Below are positions 31,811-43,465 of a stretch of DNA of 64,000 nt, piece after piece (position 1 is the first letter of the stretch; each line of letters opens with the position of its first letter). A model generated the notes under the pieces. That model had not been told where the DNA came from, did not search any database, and saw only the letters and a program-made list of their open reading frames with translations. The position numbers and the translations under genes were made by a program. The stretch spans positions 273,017,655 to 273,081,654 of the forward strand of contig CM061141.1 of assembly GCA_030789695.1 (NCBI GenBank), given 5' to 3'. Source of the stretch: Scilla litardierei (lineage: Eukaryota > Streptophyta > Magnoliopsida > Asparagales > Asparagaceae).

Positions 31811-34800
31811 CCCCCTAATCTGATCAAGCTTCAGGCTTGCAGATCTCCTATATATCTATACATTTATCTCCTATGTGTCTATACATCCATCTCATCTGCA
31901 ACATTCCGAAAGCAAAAGTAAAGTACAAGCATCACTCATCTATACAAGTTTCACTCATATAAGGCATTAGCAGAAACTAAAGGAGTGCTAGCAAACTTGG
32001 TAGACAGCTCCACGTCTCAATCGTCATTGTCTGCGAGGTACTTCATGACCTGTCATTGTATGTTCTTGAGCTGCTCCTTGGGTGATGAGCTTCTCGGGAT
32101 GGTGGAAGGATGTAGACTTGGAAGGATTCTCTGTAGATCTTCAGGAGGTGGACGTCCCTTTTATGCCATTCATCGCGATGATCTGTAACCTGCATATGCA
32201 AATACATTTAACATAGAGGATTTTTCCTCGACCCTTGGAGATAGCGCAGAAGCTACATATCTCTGGTCCAGTGGCGCGCTGGGGGCACTGCACTGTACCT
32301 GGCTAATAGCTATACTGCTAATGCTCAAAAGAGACGCATGCAGTTGGCCAGGTAGAAGAGTGTTTCAAAGACACTTAAGGTACTTCTGGACCATATATAT
32401 TCTTCCCCTCTTCCAGCTAACGGAAAGGGGTCTTTTAATGTATATCCATACAACCAAATAGGTGTATTTGGTGGAGAATGAAATTAATGTTTCTTCATCA
32501 ATCATCATTGTATGAAGTTTACATCTTCGGGATGATTAATTAACGTCATCTTCAGGATGATAGTTCATTTCCAGGATAATAGTTCATCTTCGGGATGATT
32601 GTTCATCTTCAGGATGATTAATGTTCTGTAAGCCTAGAATTTATGCCTAGCTATGGCTTTCATATCATATCATATCTGATAGATAGGCTTTAACAAATAT
32701 TTCGGTAATTTCTCTTCAGGAGATCCGATAATATTTTGAGTTATTAAAATAATCTCAATTCTTTTAATTTGCTCTCTTAAGAACAATACTGTTTTTAAGA
32801 GGTGCAAACAACAACCTTTTAGTATGAGTCCTTTACGGATCTTTGTCTATTGTCTTTCCTTTAATCATATTATTAATATGTGTCCCAAAAAGAAAGGAAA
32901 GTAAAGAAAAAAATTTGTACATGCAGTTGAAGAAATTTTATATCGGTGATGTTGGCACATCCAATAGCAACATCAACCAAAAATTCCCTCTTTTTGCCAT
33001 TCGTTGGGTTACGCCTTGACATAAACCAGTCGATGCATCAGATTCATCTTGTAAGTGAGTTCAGCTCATCTTACTTGATTACTTCCTGGTTTGAGCGATT
33101 TATATCTCTAAAAACTATAGCAAATTAAAATGCTTATAGCTAACGATTTTATTTTAATTCTCCTTCAATACTCAGTTATCCCACAGGATTTGATATCATT
33201 TTTGATACCAGGACTTCAGGTCCAACACCTCATATTTCATAAGTGAGTCCAGCTCACCTTATTATTGCCTCATTCCACATTATTATAATTTGGCCAAATC
33301 TCTATCTTTGCTTCAGGCAAAGCAGAGTTGTGGAAACGATATTTTATATTTAACTGGCAAAATGAAATATGAGAGAATTTGTCGACAAAATGTGTTCTTT
33401 CTTGTCCAAATCTCACCCCGTACGTACTATAATCATTTGATTTCTCCCAGAGGTGTCTCCTTAACGACGCGTTAAAGAAGTGAAGGTTCTGGGACGGGTA
33501 AAGAATATGGACAGATCCAGAATTGGTCCTTAGCAACCAAGTTGCAATAAGGTTCTGGATTTGAGCTCACTTTCCTGTGGTGGTATTGTTTTTTCGGTCT
33601 CCAGGAGTAGATCTCTCTTTTTGGAGCCTAGTGGTATGTCCTCTCATCCATTGAGGATATCCACTTCTGCTACTGGTGGATTGCATCCAATATATTTGGT
33701 ATGTCAATCCTAGCTGGATTTTTAGTAGCAGGGATGTGAAAGTTTTGACAATATCTATATTGTCAGTAACTATGTCTGATAACTGTTTTAACAGTTTTAT
33801 AAGTGTGGATCTTCAGGATCTCATCACAATTCATGTTAACCAGATCATAGGAATTAATGATTTAAATGGTCATTTGAGCTTCAGGCTCATGGATGATTGT
33901 AGTATTTCTGTTGAAGCTGATGCTGGGACATTAAAGTTGTGAGGGATCTTCAGGATCTCATCAAATCTTTAAAATAGGGTCATCAATGCACGTCTTAGGA
34001 GAAGTGAATTTAAATGCTTCCCCTGTTCAGAGTGCTCAGACTCTATTTATCTGGGATATTTACTTCCGATAAATAGTTCTGCATTTTGATGGTCTATAGT
34101 GGTGATATGGGGGTGTCTACTCGTCATGGCACAATCTATAAGATGTGTTCTAAACGCTTCCCCCGTCAGGGGTTTTCGGAAACTGTTTATATGAGGTGAT
34201 TAGACTCATATAAATAGGTTCTAAGGAGGCGTTTTGATGGTTTGCAATGTAATTGCATGTTCCCATGTGGTCGCCTACAACTGGATTTTTAATGGATAAG
34301 AAATCCATTTAAATCATTTTAATGATTTATATTACCCATACTTGGGTGTGAACACAAGCTTCAGGGTGTTCGTTGTTTTTCCAGTTGTAAACATTTAAAT
34401 TCCCAGTGTTATCCAAAGTTACCATCATTTTATAAAAGAATGTGGTTGGATAATGACCATTTATTTAGAGGATATATTGATGAGTACACCAAAGGTACAT
34501 CATCAGTCCTATTAAGGGAGTGGATGAAGCCTATTTATATCCCTTAAATACTCTCAAGAGACCTAAAGGTCTTCATTATCTTTAATGATGATAGTATATC
34601 ATCTTAAATTCATTTGAGGAAGTGGGGAGAGTCAATGTCCATGTGAATGGAGATGATCTCATTATCATTTTTCCCTTTTGAATAGGACAATGAAAGTTTC
34701 ACCCTTTTTGAAGAATCTTCGGGTTCGTCTGGTTGATGATGTCTTGCATCATCAATCCAGGATGATATCGATCCAAAATTTGGTCGATTCTGGACACTTC

Positions 34801-36964
34801 TGGTGTTCCAAAATAATTCCTCTTTTGAATTTATGTGGCACTTTTGAAAAGTCCATTAAAATGCTCAAGTTAATTTTGTCCGGTAATAGTTGAACTGTGT
34901 TCAAACTGTGAAGGATTACATCTTCACTTTGACTATTGTGCGGATCATTTTGGGACAAAGCTTCAGTCTTCATTTATTTCTTGAGTCATTAGGGATTTCG
35001 TTTTGACGAATATCCTTTTTGAAACTGTATAAGTTTCAGTGAGTATATGTCATCCTCATTTTTTAAAGGGGTATTCAAGATAGCAAAACATACGTAGTAA
35101 AATAAAATGTATTAAAACTACAAGAGAATAATACTGATGATAAGTCAACAAGTGACATAGTGTGATGTGTGCTCTTGAAAACATACAACAATAATTATGC
35201 TCATTTAAGACTTATGTTATGACAACAGATTATTTTTGATTTCAAAGTTTATTTGTCCTCGGGGAGTAGCAAAATATACATAAGGTCAATTAGACTTTCG
35301 TCGTTTTGACTAGATATGTATGTATTTTTATATGGCATAAGTTAATGCACATTCATGTTTGCAAAAACATTATGGCTCTTATCAGAACTTCTGGTCTGAT
35401 TTTGGCTTGCCATTGCTTACTCCATGTCGAGGTATATCGTATCTTCCCTTTCCCATTTAATCCAAGACTTCCCCTGTTTTGAGTTTTCCTTATTTTTATT
35501 TCAGGTCATGTTTGATCCTGAACTTCCACTGATTTCAATATTCCTTATTTATAAAGGACAATGAAAATTAGTCTTGCTAAGGAGACATAAGCAGGGGTTT
35601 GAGCAAATTATTTATACTTCCACTTTTCTAATTAATAAGAGACTTTTAAAAAGTCTATTTGAATGCTCGAGTATAGCTTCAGGCCTTTTACTTGAGTCGT
35701 TCAAATTTTATGTGGATAGTTTACCATGCTCAGAGGGGAACAAATACGTGGGTGCGTAATATATTTCTCACTTATTCATTAAGCCACGACTTCAGGCGTA
35801 TGCTTATATTCAAGGCTAGAAAAAATCTTTCCTTGTAAAAATAAAGGAGAGTACTCTTTTAAAGAGTTTAGCGGTATTATGGAAAACTTCTGGTGTCCAT
35901 ATTGGATTATATAGATCATAGATCTTATATATCTGTTTACCGCAAAGTGTGCATCTTTTATAAAGATAGCAATTATAATTTTCGCATAAACCATCGTATT
36001 TATTTTATTAGGGAGAGAGAGTGTTGACTTTTGATTTGATTTTGAACTTCAGGTTCATTTTGTCAAAGTGGATATGATATTAAACTTTTTGAAATCATTA
36101 TTGTCTTATTGTCATAAATATCGTCATATTATGAGCCCATCATACATATAATGTAAAGCTTGTAAACTAAAGATTATGTTCAATTAAACTGAATTGAAAC
36201 AAGTATGATGTGTACACATGCTATTTATATGCTGCAGGCATTTAAATAATCTTATCGCAGATATATAGTCTAGCTATAGGCGTTAAACTATATCAAAGTG
36301 ATTTTGGCATGCTTTTTGACAGTTTCATTGTAACATTAACATGGTATTAAAATAATTAACATCCACGCAATTAATGCATAAGCAATGAAAACGAAAATGA
36401 CTTAGGACTATGGGGGTCAGCCAGCCGACACCGAAATAAAAAGAAGTACAGTCCGAAGTTACATAAAAAATAGCATGAAAGAATAAAATACAACTCGGGA
36501 ACTTCAGAGAGAAGCCCCTATCTTCATTGTGCGTACGCCTTCAGCTCCTTTTTGGTGTCCTTCGGTCTTCTTTTTACATTTATATCATCACTTACAAATT
36601 TCTCTCAAAAAAGGAAAAATTGCAGGAAATTAAAAGGTGTCGGAAACCTGGCTGATCCCTAAAAACATAGCCTAATTTGCACATCCACGCAGATAATATA
36701 TTGGAAACATACAACCACGCAGATAATCAATCACAGGCATGTAAAGATTAATTTAAATAATCTAAATTGTGACGTGCAAAAATTTATTTTGAAAAACTTT
36801 TATCTTTGATCCATATTTTAATGTTTTATTTACCGCTTTAAAACCCTTTAAATTTTCTTTTAATTATTTTGGGCTTTTTAGGGCCAAAAATAAAAGAAGA
36901 AAAATTATTTATGTAAATGGGCTAATTTTCTGGCCTTTTGGGCCATGAAAACAACCCATTAGGG

Positions 36965-37210
36965 TTAATTTGGGCCTCCCCCGAAAAATTGGCCCGTTTA
37001 GGGTTAGGGTTTCGGAAACTCTAGGGGGGCTCGTGGCGTGTCGCCGCGACGGCTGGCCGCGCAGAACGCGGCAGCCGTGGCGGCGGCGGGCCGAGGCCGA
37101 GGCCGCGGGCCGAGGCCGCGGGCCGAGGCCGCGGCGTTTATTTGCCGACGGCGGCGCTTGTGAGGCGCCGCCGTTTCGCCTTACGGCGTGCGGAGATTTT
37201 GGATCAAAGG
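36965..37210 (-). repeat. GC-rich tandem repeat in the leader of the hAT-nested element
   Basis: In an otherwise AT-rich element, about 240 bp are very GC- and CpG-rich. A unit of about 15 bp (GGCCGAGGCCGCGGG) repeats three to four times at about 37090-37135. It lies 5' in sense orientation, between the primer site and the first possible gag. It may be an expanded leader or a captured gene piece. Confidence 0.7.
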
Positions 37211-37543
37211 GGGGTAAAAACCGGATTTTTCAATGATTTAGATCGCTAAAAACAGATTTTTATTGTTTTTAGGCATGCAGATCTAAAAAAATGTGATTTT
37301 TACCGTGTTTTTAAACTTTTTGATCCTAAAAACATGCAGATCTAACGTGAAAAGCAAGTTAGATCTAAAAAGTTTTGATTTTTACCTCTAGATTCGACAA
37401 AGGAATCTAGTCGACGGTTGGTGAAGGATGCCCTTTTCGCTCCCCGTTGAGAAGATTACGATCTTCTTGAATCTGAGCGATTGATGGATCTCCTTCCTCG
37501 CGAGCCGCCGTCTCCTCCTACGAGCGTGATCGTGCTGATAACG

Positions 37544-37673
37544 TGTTATGAACGAGAAACAGATTTGGAGAAGGGTTGAGGCTAGGAAACTCCTAGCCTC
37601 CTTTATATAGTATTCATAATGGGTACTCATGTGGGTGGATACCCAATAGGCCCAATGGGTCCTATTCATAACA
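37544..37673 (-). repeat. 5' LTR of the hAT-nested element
   Basis: 130 bp, identical to the left LTR except at two positions (AAACTCCTAG here, AAACCCATAG there). Confidence 0.92.
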
Positions 37674-38413
37674 ATTCCTAATAAATGTTCTACTACGATT
37701 AAAATATAAACAACGACATGAAATCTCTATTAAAATCAAAGATAAATATCAAAAATAATAATAATTCTATATTGAAATGAATACCAAATTCAATGCAAAA
37801 CTCAGTTTTGCTCATAAAAAATAAATACTAAATTTAATAAATCAAGAAAGGTAATGCATCCAAACCAAAATCTAATAGTGATTAGACCTAAATGCGGAAT
37901 CGAATAAATCAAGAAAGGCGGCTCTTGAAAAATCAAAGAATTAACAAAAAATACACCCGAAAAGGAAAAAAACCAAATTTAAGTAAATCAAAATAATCAT
38001 AGATTGAAGCATATGCAGTCATGGTGTCAATTGGATATAGAACTGGTAAGTGGAAACCCTAAAAATATTATCAATTCAAAACAATTTACAATATCAAAAC
38101 CCACCCAGAACTATCGGGGAGCATAAAACACAAAAAACCTAAACAACGTAGATGCCTTGAAATCGCAAAGCAACTCCTTTAAATAACAAATTAAATGGTA
38201 TGTTTACTGAGCAATTAGGCCTCTTTTCTTAGCAACCCCCTTTAGAGTTACTCCCTTTAGAATATTATGGGCAAATTTTTTTAACAAATGACGTGTATTG
38301 AGCAATTAAGTTTGTTCGCATGGCAACTCCCATCGTCGATATGTATGTGCAAGTTGTATTTGTTTTTGCCCTGGGCAGCTGCCCAGGGCATCTCAGGCGT
38401 AGTTACGCCCCTG

Positions 38414-41400
38414 AGTGTATGAAACCTGGTTTGCGCAACTAGACGCCATTGTCAAACTAGGCCTTAAATTTTTGGTATTTGGAAATTTCCGTAGGACATT
38501 ATTGGTGCATTTATTACTTAACATTAGATGATCATATGTAAATTTGGTATTATCCGTATACCAATTCAACGTTTGTGGTATTTGTGGATGATTTCCCCCC
38601 AACCTATATCCTTCTGTCAATTTGTTGAGTTTGACAGTGTGATGATATTTTATAGGTATGTTTTTGTTATCCTTAGTGTCGCTTTGGCAACTCGTGCTTA
38701 TAGACAAGTCCGGTATTAATGTATCCTAAAGTGCTTTTTAGAAAAGAAAATTTATAAATTGTATTTTTTTAATCTAAGAATTTCATGTGCTTTTCTACAA
38801 AGATTAAAATTTAAAGCATATATGTTAGAGATAGTTTTGATGAAAAAGAATACTAAAAAGACAAGGCTACACAAGAAATCATAAGGAAAAAATAGAGAGA
38901 TAATTGGTTATCGATCAAATTATGCATTAAAAAACAAGCAAGAAAAAGGGAGAGCACGTGGATGGAATTTTGATTTCTAAAATTGGGAGACACCAAATAA
39001 TGCCTTTGTAAATTTCAGGTTGCTTTACATAAGGTCCCTTTATTAATGTATAACCAAACATCGATTTATACAAGAAAAACACTTATTTACTCTAAAATCT
39101 ATAAAAGCATTTACAATAAGTAATGCAGAGCACAGTTTTGGCAGTTTTGGCATTGTTAGGCTCACTGGGCACATCATTGCTTGTTGACAATGTTTTACTA
39201 GGAAACCTGTATCAAAAGATTCACATACCTATATTATAATCCTCATTACTTGATTCATTGAGAACATTATATATTGATATATTAGAACTATTGCAGCAGT
39301 TGACGTTCAGATCAGTCTTGTTGATGAATGGGATGAAATGGTTTACCAATTTGCCTGAATGGACCACTGAATTGAGCCTACATCTTATGAGGTTGAGTTG
39401 AAAAGTGAGTTGGACATACACCACAAGGGCAGGTTTGAGGAGACTGGAAGGAATGGCTTCCAACCTAAATTCAGTCAATGCTTAAATTAGTTTGCTTGAA
39501 CAAGGTTGGTTACAGGTAGTAAATTTTTGTCAGTAATTTATGTATACCTAAAAGCTATGATATCTACTGGAACTGCATTACTTAGGTCACAATTAATGTG
39601 GGAAAAATATAGGGGGATCTTAGTTAGCGGGAGCTAGCTACATGGAGAATATCGGGGGTATCTCTCTCAAGCCTGAACTGAGTTCGGCGTGAGATACTGC
39701 TAGGTTTAAAAAGAAGCTCACCCAAGAATGATGTCAGAGAACCCTAAAAGTCTCATCCATTCAAGCGAATAAAGTGGTGTAGGACAAGGAATTAAAAAAG
39801 TGGGTTTAGCCACATATCAAAATTAAAAGCTAAGCATGCAGTTAAATATTTTGGACTCATGACTTAGACAGGGTAAATCTTTTTGAGTAAATGCATGTTT
39901 CAGGCATGAACCTCCCAATTCGTAAGCCTAGCTCCTTCTGAGGGATTTACGGATCCTACAGCCAATGGTTACCATGGTTAGGTGGGCATTCATCTAGCAT
40001 GCTTGTTTACTTGTTTCAAGACTATGTTCGCATGTGATTTGGTGGCATGTGATATTTTGGGCTTGATATGGAGTTTTGTACATCGTTGTTTACTTGGATA
40101 CTCTATTCGCAAGCAATTATATGGGATTGAGGTGAGGTTCTCACGCCTTGCCATCTTTTGCACTTGTCATTGTGCTCTGGCACGATTTGATATGTCATGT
40201 GGGTTGACTTGGCTTGAGGTGAGCCGTGAGCGCCCCCTCTCCCATATGCATGGATGAACGGACTCTTCAATTCGGGCATCTTCAATTGGTCATGTTCTGA
40301 GTCTTAACAAAGATCCTTTAGCTTGATATTTGACTTTGGAATCGGCACTGGTTTCGAGGTTGGGGCTGTGCCTATATTGATCCTCCTACTGAATAGATGA
40401 ACCTCCTGATGTTCTGTAAATTTTAGGAGTATATGAAACACCCTCTGCTGAATCTGCAATCCCCAACTTTATGCCTTCTACCTCCTGAGGAGGGTTGGGC
40501 AGTCAGGGTTTGCTTTGCAGCTTGGTGATGTCCTGATACCCGCACCATCATTGGGCAGCAAATTGTTAGAACTGTTTTTGGGTGATTAAGGCTTGGGACT
40601 ATCCGAAATGCAAAATTATCTTATCTGTCTTCCAACATGTACTCTTCAGTGTTACGTCAACATCAACGACTAATACAATTTTGCATTTGGAAAGATAAGA
40701 AGGGTTAAGCAACTTAAACATTTTATTTTTTAGCTAAAATCCCAAGCTTGTGGTTGTGCTAATCATTTAATAATATAAAGAACATCGAGAGAAATCACTA
40801 ATCACTATGTTATGAGCTTGTTGTGGTGCCACTCATGGAATCACTTCTACATATTGTTTAAAAATATTACTTTTCTATTTTTATTCTTTAACATTGCACC
40901 AATCAATATGTAATCATGTTCAGGGTTTTTAGGGAAAAGGAGGTAATATCAAGTTAAAAGCAGATTCAATAACCATTGACATATAAGCATGTAATATCTT
41001 TTGGAGACATAATAGGAGCAAAAAGGATGTATAATTAAATTTATTGAATTACCAACGACTTAAGCAAAATAATCATAATTCCAATTCAACCTATGGCAAG
41101 AAAACCCAAGTCATTTTAACCCACCTTTATATACAAGATTGTAAACTTCCATTTAACCTGGCTTAACTTGTATAATCTGCTAGCATGGCTATTTAAGCCC
41201 ACTTAGCTGCAACTCTATCTGGCAACATGAATAAGGGTTAAATAATTTACCCCTTAGTTAACCTGTTTCCTAACAATGCCTTTGAGCTTAAAGAAACCAA
41301 CACAAGTTAGACATTGGGGGAGGGGTTTTTTCCTATGATAAGAATTTTCTTTTTTCGTGAGGTAGGATTGGTATCTAATTAAATATTCTAGTAGGAATCT

Positions 41401-42263
41401 ATAACTTCCTTTAGCACTAAAGGTCATCCGCTCAGTGCCATGCGTATATATCAGCAGTATCAATCCAAGTTACTGATAAAACAGTACTTGATATTTTTTT
41501 CCCATTTTAATAATGTAGCCACATTGGTATTTATCAAGGATTGATGTTTTGACGGAAACCGGTTGGTTTCAGCTTCTTCGACTTGGTTTCAAAGATGATC
41601 GGAACCAAAACCGATGAAATTTATTAGATTCATTTGGTTTCGGTGAAAGAACCTATAAAAATCAGGGAAAAAAAATTTAAAATTGACAGTAAAAATAATA
41701 AATTGATAATGATTCAAGCAAAAGTTTCTCATGTAATTCGTCAAAAGACTATTAGAACAATAAAAAATCATCAATTTAATCTAAATGAATTTGCAAAAAA
41801 AGCAACAGAGAAAGCTTACATGTGTTGTCATCGTCATCATCGCCTTCATCTTCTTCTTTGTCAACAAAGAGCTAAGAACTAAGAAGGATGATAAAGAGAA
41901 GAGAGAGAAGAGAGAGAAACATATCGAGTGATGGATGGGTTATTTAGAATTAAGGTTTGGGTTTGGGTTTGGATTTGAGTTAAGATTTAGGTTGGGGGCT
42001 AGGTTTGGGTTTGGGGTTGGGGTTGATTTGGATTTGTGTTTTAATTTAGGGTTCAGGTTTTAAGATTGGGTTTATGGTTGGGTTTTACGTTAGTCATATG
42101 TTTTACACTACATATGAATCCAAAATAAATTCATATAGATTCGGATAAATCAGAAATAAATTCAACATAAATTCATATAAATGCGATATAAATTCATAGA
42201 AATTCAGATAAATTCGAAATAAATTCAGACAAATTCATATAAATTCTTATAAACCCAAACTAT
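38414..42263. other. 3.8-kb low-copy-looking stretch, possible decayed exons
   Basis: No transposon structure is recognised. On the plus strand 39294-39480 reads as a coding-like segment (VQISLVDEWDEMVYQF, then after two TGA codons in the same frame PTSYEVELKSELDIHHKG and RFEETGRNGFQPKF). At about 40428 an acceptor TTTTAG precedes VYETPSAESAIPNFMPSTS and a stop. They may be remnants or exons of the coiled-coil gene started at 30033, which would put the hAT in an intron; this is not proven. 41935-42095 is T/G-rich (GGGTTTGGGTTTGG), and 42110-42250 repeats AAATTCATATAAATTC words. Confidence 0.4.
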
Positions 42264-43097
42264 TGTTGGGAACCTCCAAATTCAAACATCAAATCAAGCT
42301 ATGATCCTGAGAAATAACTCGGCATTAGTCAACTAACAGGATTTATAATCGACTAATGCCATGTCAGTCCAAGAAAAGGTGTTCTATTATAGTCGACTAA
42401 CAAAAATTGTTAGCCGACTAATGGAATAACATGGTTAAGAAATGATTCTGTATTAGTCGATTAACAGAAATTGTTAGTTGACCAATAATTGACCGTTAAA
42501 AAATATCTAAGTACCAACTGATTACTAGTCGACTAATACTGAAGTTAGGAGGCATCAACTGATTCTGCATTATTCGATTAATGAAGACATTAGTTAACTA
42601 ATACCACATGTTGATGTGGAGATGCGTCGGTTAATTTATAACTAAATGGACAGTTTCTCTCAACTAAACACATGAATTTCTACTACTTCTTAGGGATCTA
42701 ACTAACTAAAGGAATCATCACCTTCATACTCAACAAATATACGTATTCCAACCATTCTAATTAGATTTTCCTTCCAAAAGCAGGTTAGTTGAAGCGGTTG
42801 AAGAGATGATAACTAATTTTATAAGAAGACAATTGTATTCTCCTTTGAAGCTTGTATAAATACCCCATGTATTATGTAAAGGATTGTGAAGAAAACTAAT
42901 ACAATTCTCTCATTCATTTGCCATTTTCTTTCCTTATATTTTTCTTACATTTTTTTTTCATTTTACTATTTTCTTAGTTCCAAATCAATTGAGTTGGTCA
43001 TGTTGAGGTTAGTTTGTTAATTTCAAGGAATCTTTTGATTCTTGAGGAGAAATTTGTGCATGGCTCCACAATTGAAGAATCACAATCATGATTGTCA
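42264..43097 (+). repeat. 5' LTR of outermost nested element E0, 834 bp, with palindrome array
   Basis: It starts TGTTGGGAACCTCC and ends TGATTGTCA, followed at once by AGTGGTATTAAAGCC, a primer-site-like sequence. The same sequence recurs at 56969. TTAGTCGACTAA-like motifs (about ten) occupy 42320-42610. TATAAATACCCC at 42855 marks the promoter. Plus orientation is set by the primer site here and the polypurine tract at the other copy. LTR layout suggests copia, but no coding region remains to test this. Confidence 0.85.
42855..42862 (+). promoter_or_regulatory. E0 LTR TATA box
   Basis: TATAAATA followed by CCCCATG in the last third of the LTR, downstream of the palindrome array. The usual core of a plant LTR promoter. 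Confidence 0.7.
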
Positions 43098-43261
43098 AGT
43101 GGTATTAAAGCCAGTCACGAGCCATGGGAAGTGTGAAGCCGATGGTGACAGATCCAACATCTTAGAATATATTTTTAAAAGCTTGAATAGTGTGAATGGA
43201 ATCTTTCATCGGGTCTGAAATCATCCTCAACCAATAAATTCATTTAAATTTAAAGAAAATG
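43098..43261 (+). mobile_element. E0 primer site and start of interior
   Basis: The AGTGGTATTAAAGCC primer site is followed by about 150 bp of leader including an ATG (GCCATGGGAAGTG), with stops soon after. The interior breaks at about 43262, where minus-strand gypsy sequence begins. Confidence 0.6.
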
Positions 43262-43385
43262 ACGTTAGATCAAGCAAGAATGTTTGCCGAACAAACAGTG
43301 GAGAACGAACGTCTTGACATGAAGCCGTAAGAAGCCCCTCAGTCGAGAAATGCAAGGACAGGCTTGCTAGCCACTAGCACAGTAC
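43262..43385 (-). pseudogene. G-minus protease start
   Basis: After the likely intron the minus strand reads TVLVASKPVLAFLD then a stop where Cys, Ser or Thr is expected, then GASYGFMSR. This matches the LFDxGASHSF region of gypsy aspartic proteases, in which D-S/T-G is catalytic. It breaks off at about 43262. Confidence 0.6.
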
Positions 43386-43465
43386 CTAAGGTGATAGACA
43401 CTAGGTCTAAGCATGCAATGACTAATGCACGAAATAAAATAATTACTGAAAAAATAGAGATGTAC
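43386..43465 (-). other. Probable spliceosomal intron (80 bp) between gag and protease of G-minus
   Basis: On the minus strand CACAG|GTACATCTC (donor) and CACCTTAG|GTACTG (acceptor) bound an 80-bp T-rich segment with stops. Removing it joins VITG to TVLVASKP in frame, as in intronless relatives (VVTGT). The plus-strand relative has a homologous 74-bp segment at 60954-61027. Confidence 0.6.

Larger units (their letters stand above)
31343..37673 (-). mobile_element. LTR retrotransposon with 130-bp LTRs, ATTCC target duplication, coding capacity lost
   Basis: LTRs of 130 bp at 31343-31472 and 37544-37673 (TGTTATGAACG...CATAACA) differ at only 2 positions. Perfect ATTCC duplications flank the element (31338-31342, 37674-37678). 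A purine tract (minus strand AAGGGGAAG) touches the left LTR, and the sequence next to the right LTR on the minus strand reads CGTTATCAGCACG, so the sense strand is minus. The 6.07-kb interior has no frame above about 90 codons. A minus-strand frame at 34973-34752 (NDPHNSQSED, QLLPDK) only loosely recalls the linker region of some copia polyproteins. It is best described as a non-autonomous, copia-like derivative mobilised in trans. Confidence 0.85.
31013..38413. mobile_element. hAT-type DNA transposon, interrupted by an LTR element
   Basis: The left end CAGTGGCGTAACCAG and the right end, read inward, CAGGGGCGTAACTACG are imperfect inverted repeats of the CAGGGGCG kind seen in Tip100-like hAT elements. 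The flanking 8-mers ACTGTATG (31005-31012) and AGTGTATG (38414-38421) differ at one base, fitting the 8-bp hAT duplication. Without the nested element (31343-37673 plus one TSD copy) it is about 1.07 kb and AT-rich, with no transposase frame, so it is non-autonomous. A perfect 22-bp palindrome (half-site GCCCTGGGCAG, 38368-38389) sits near the right end. Confidence 0.82.

Noticed and set aside
41935..42095. Interstitial telomere repeat
   Set aside because: The sequence is T/G-rich (GGGTTTGGGTTTGG) but lacks runs of the plant telomere unit TTTAGGG.
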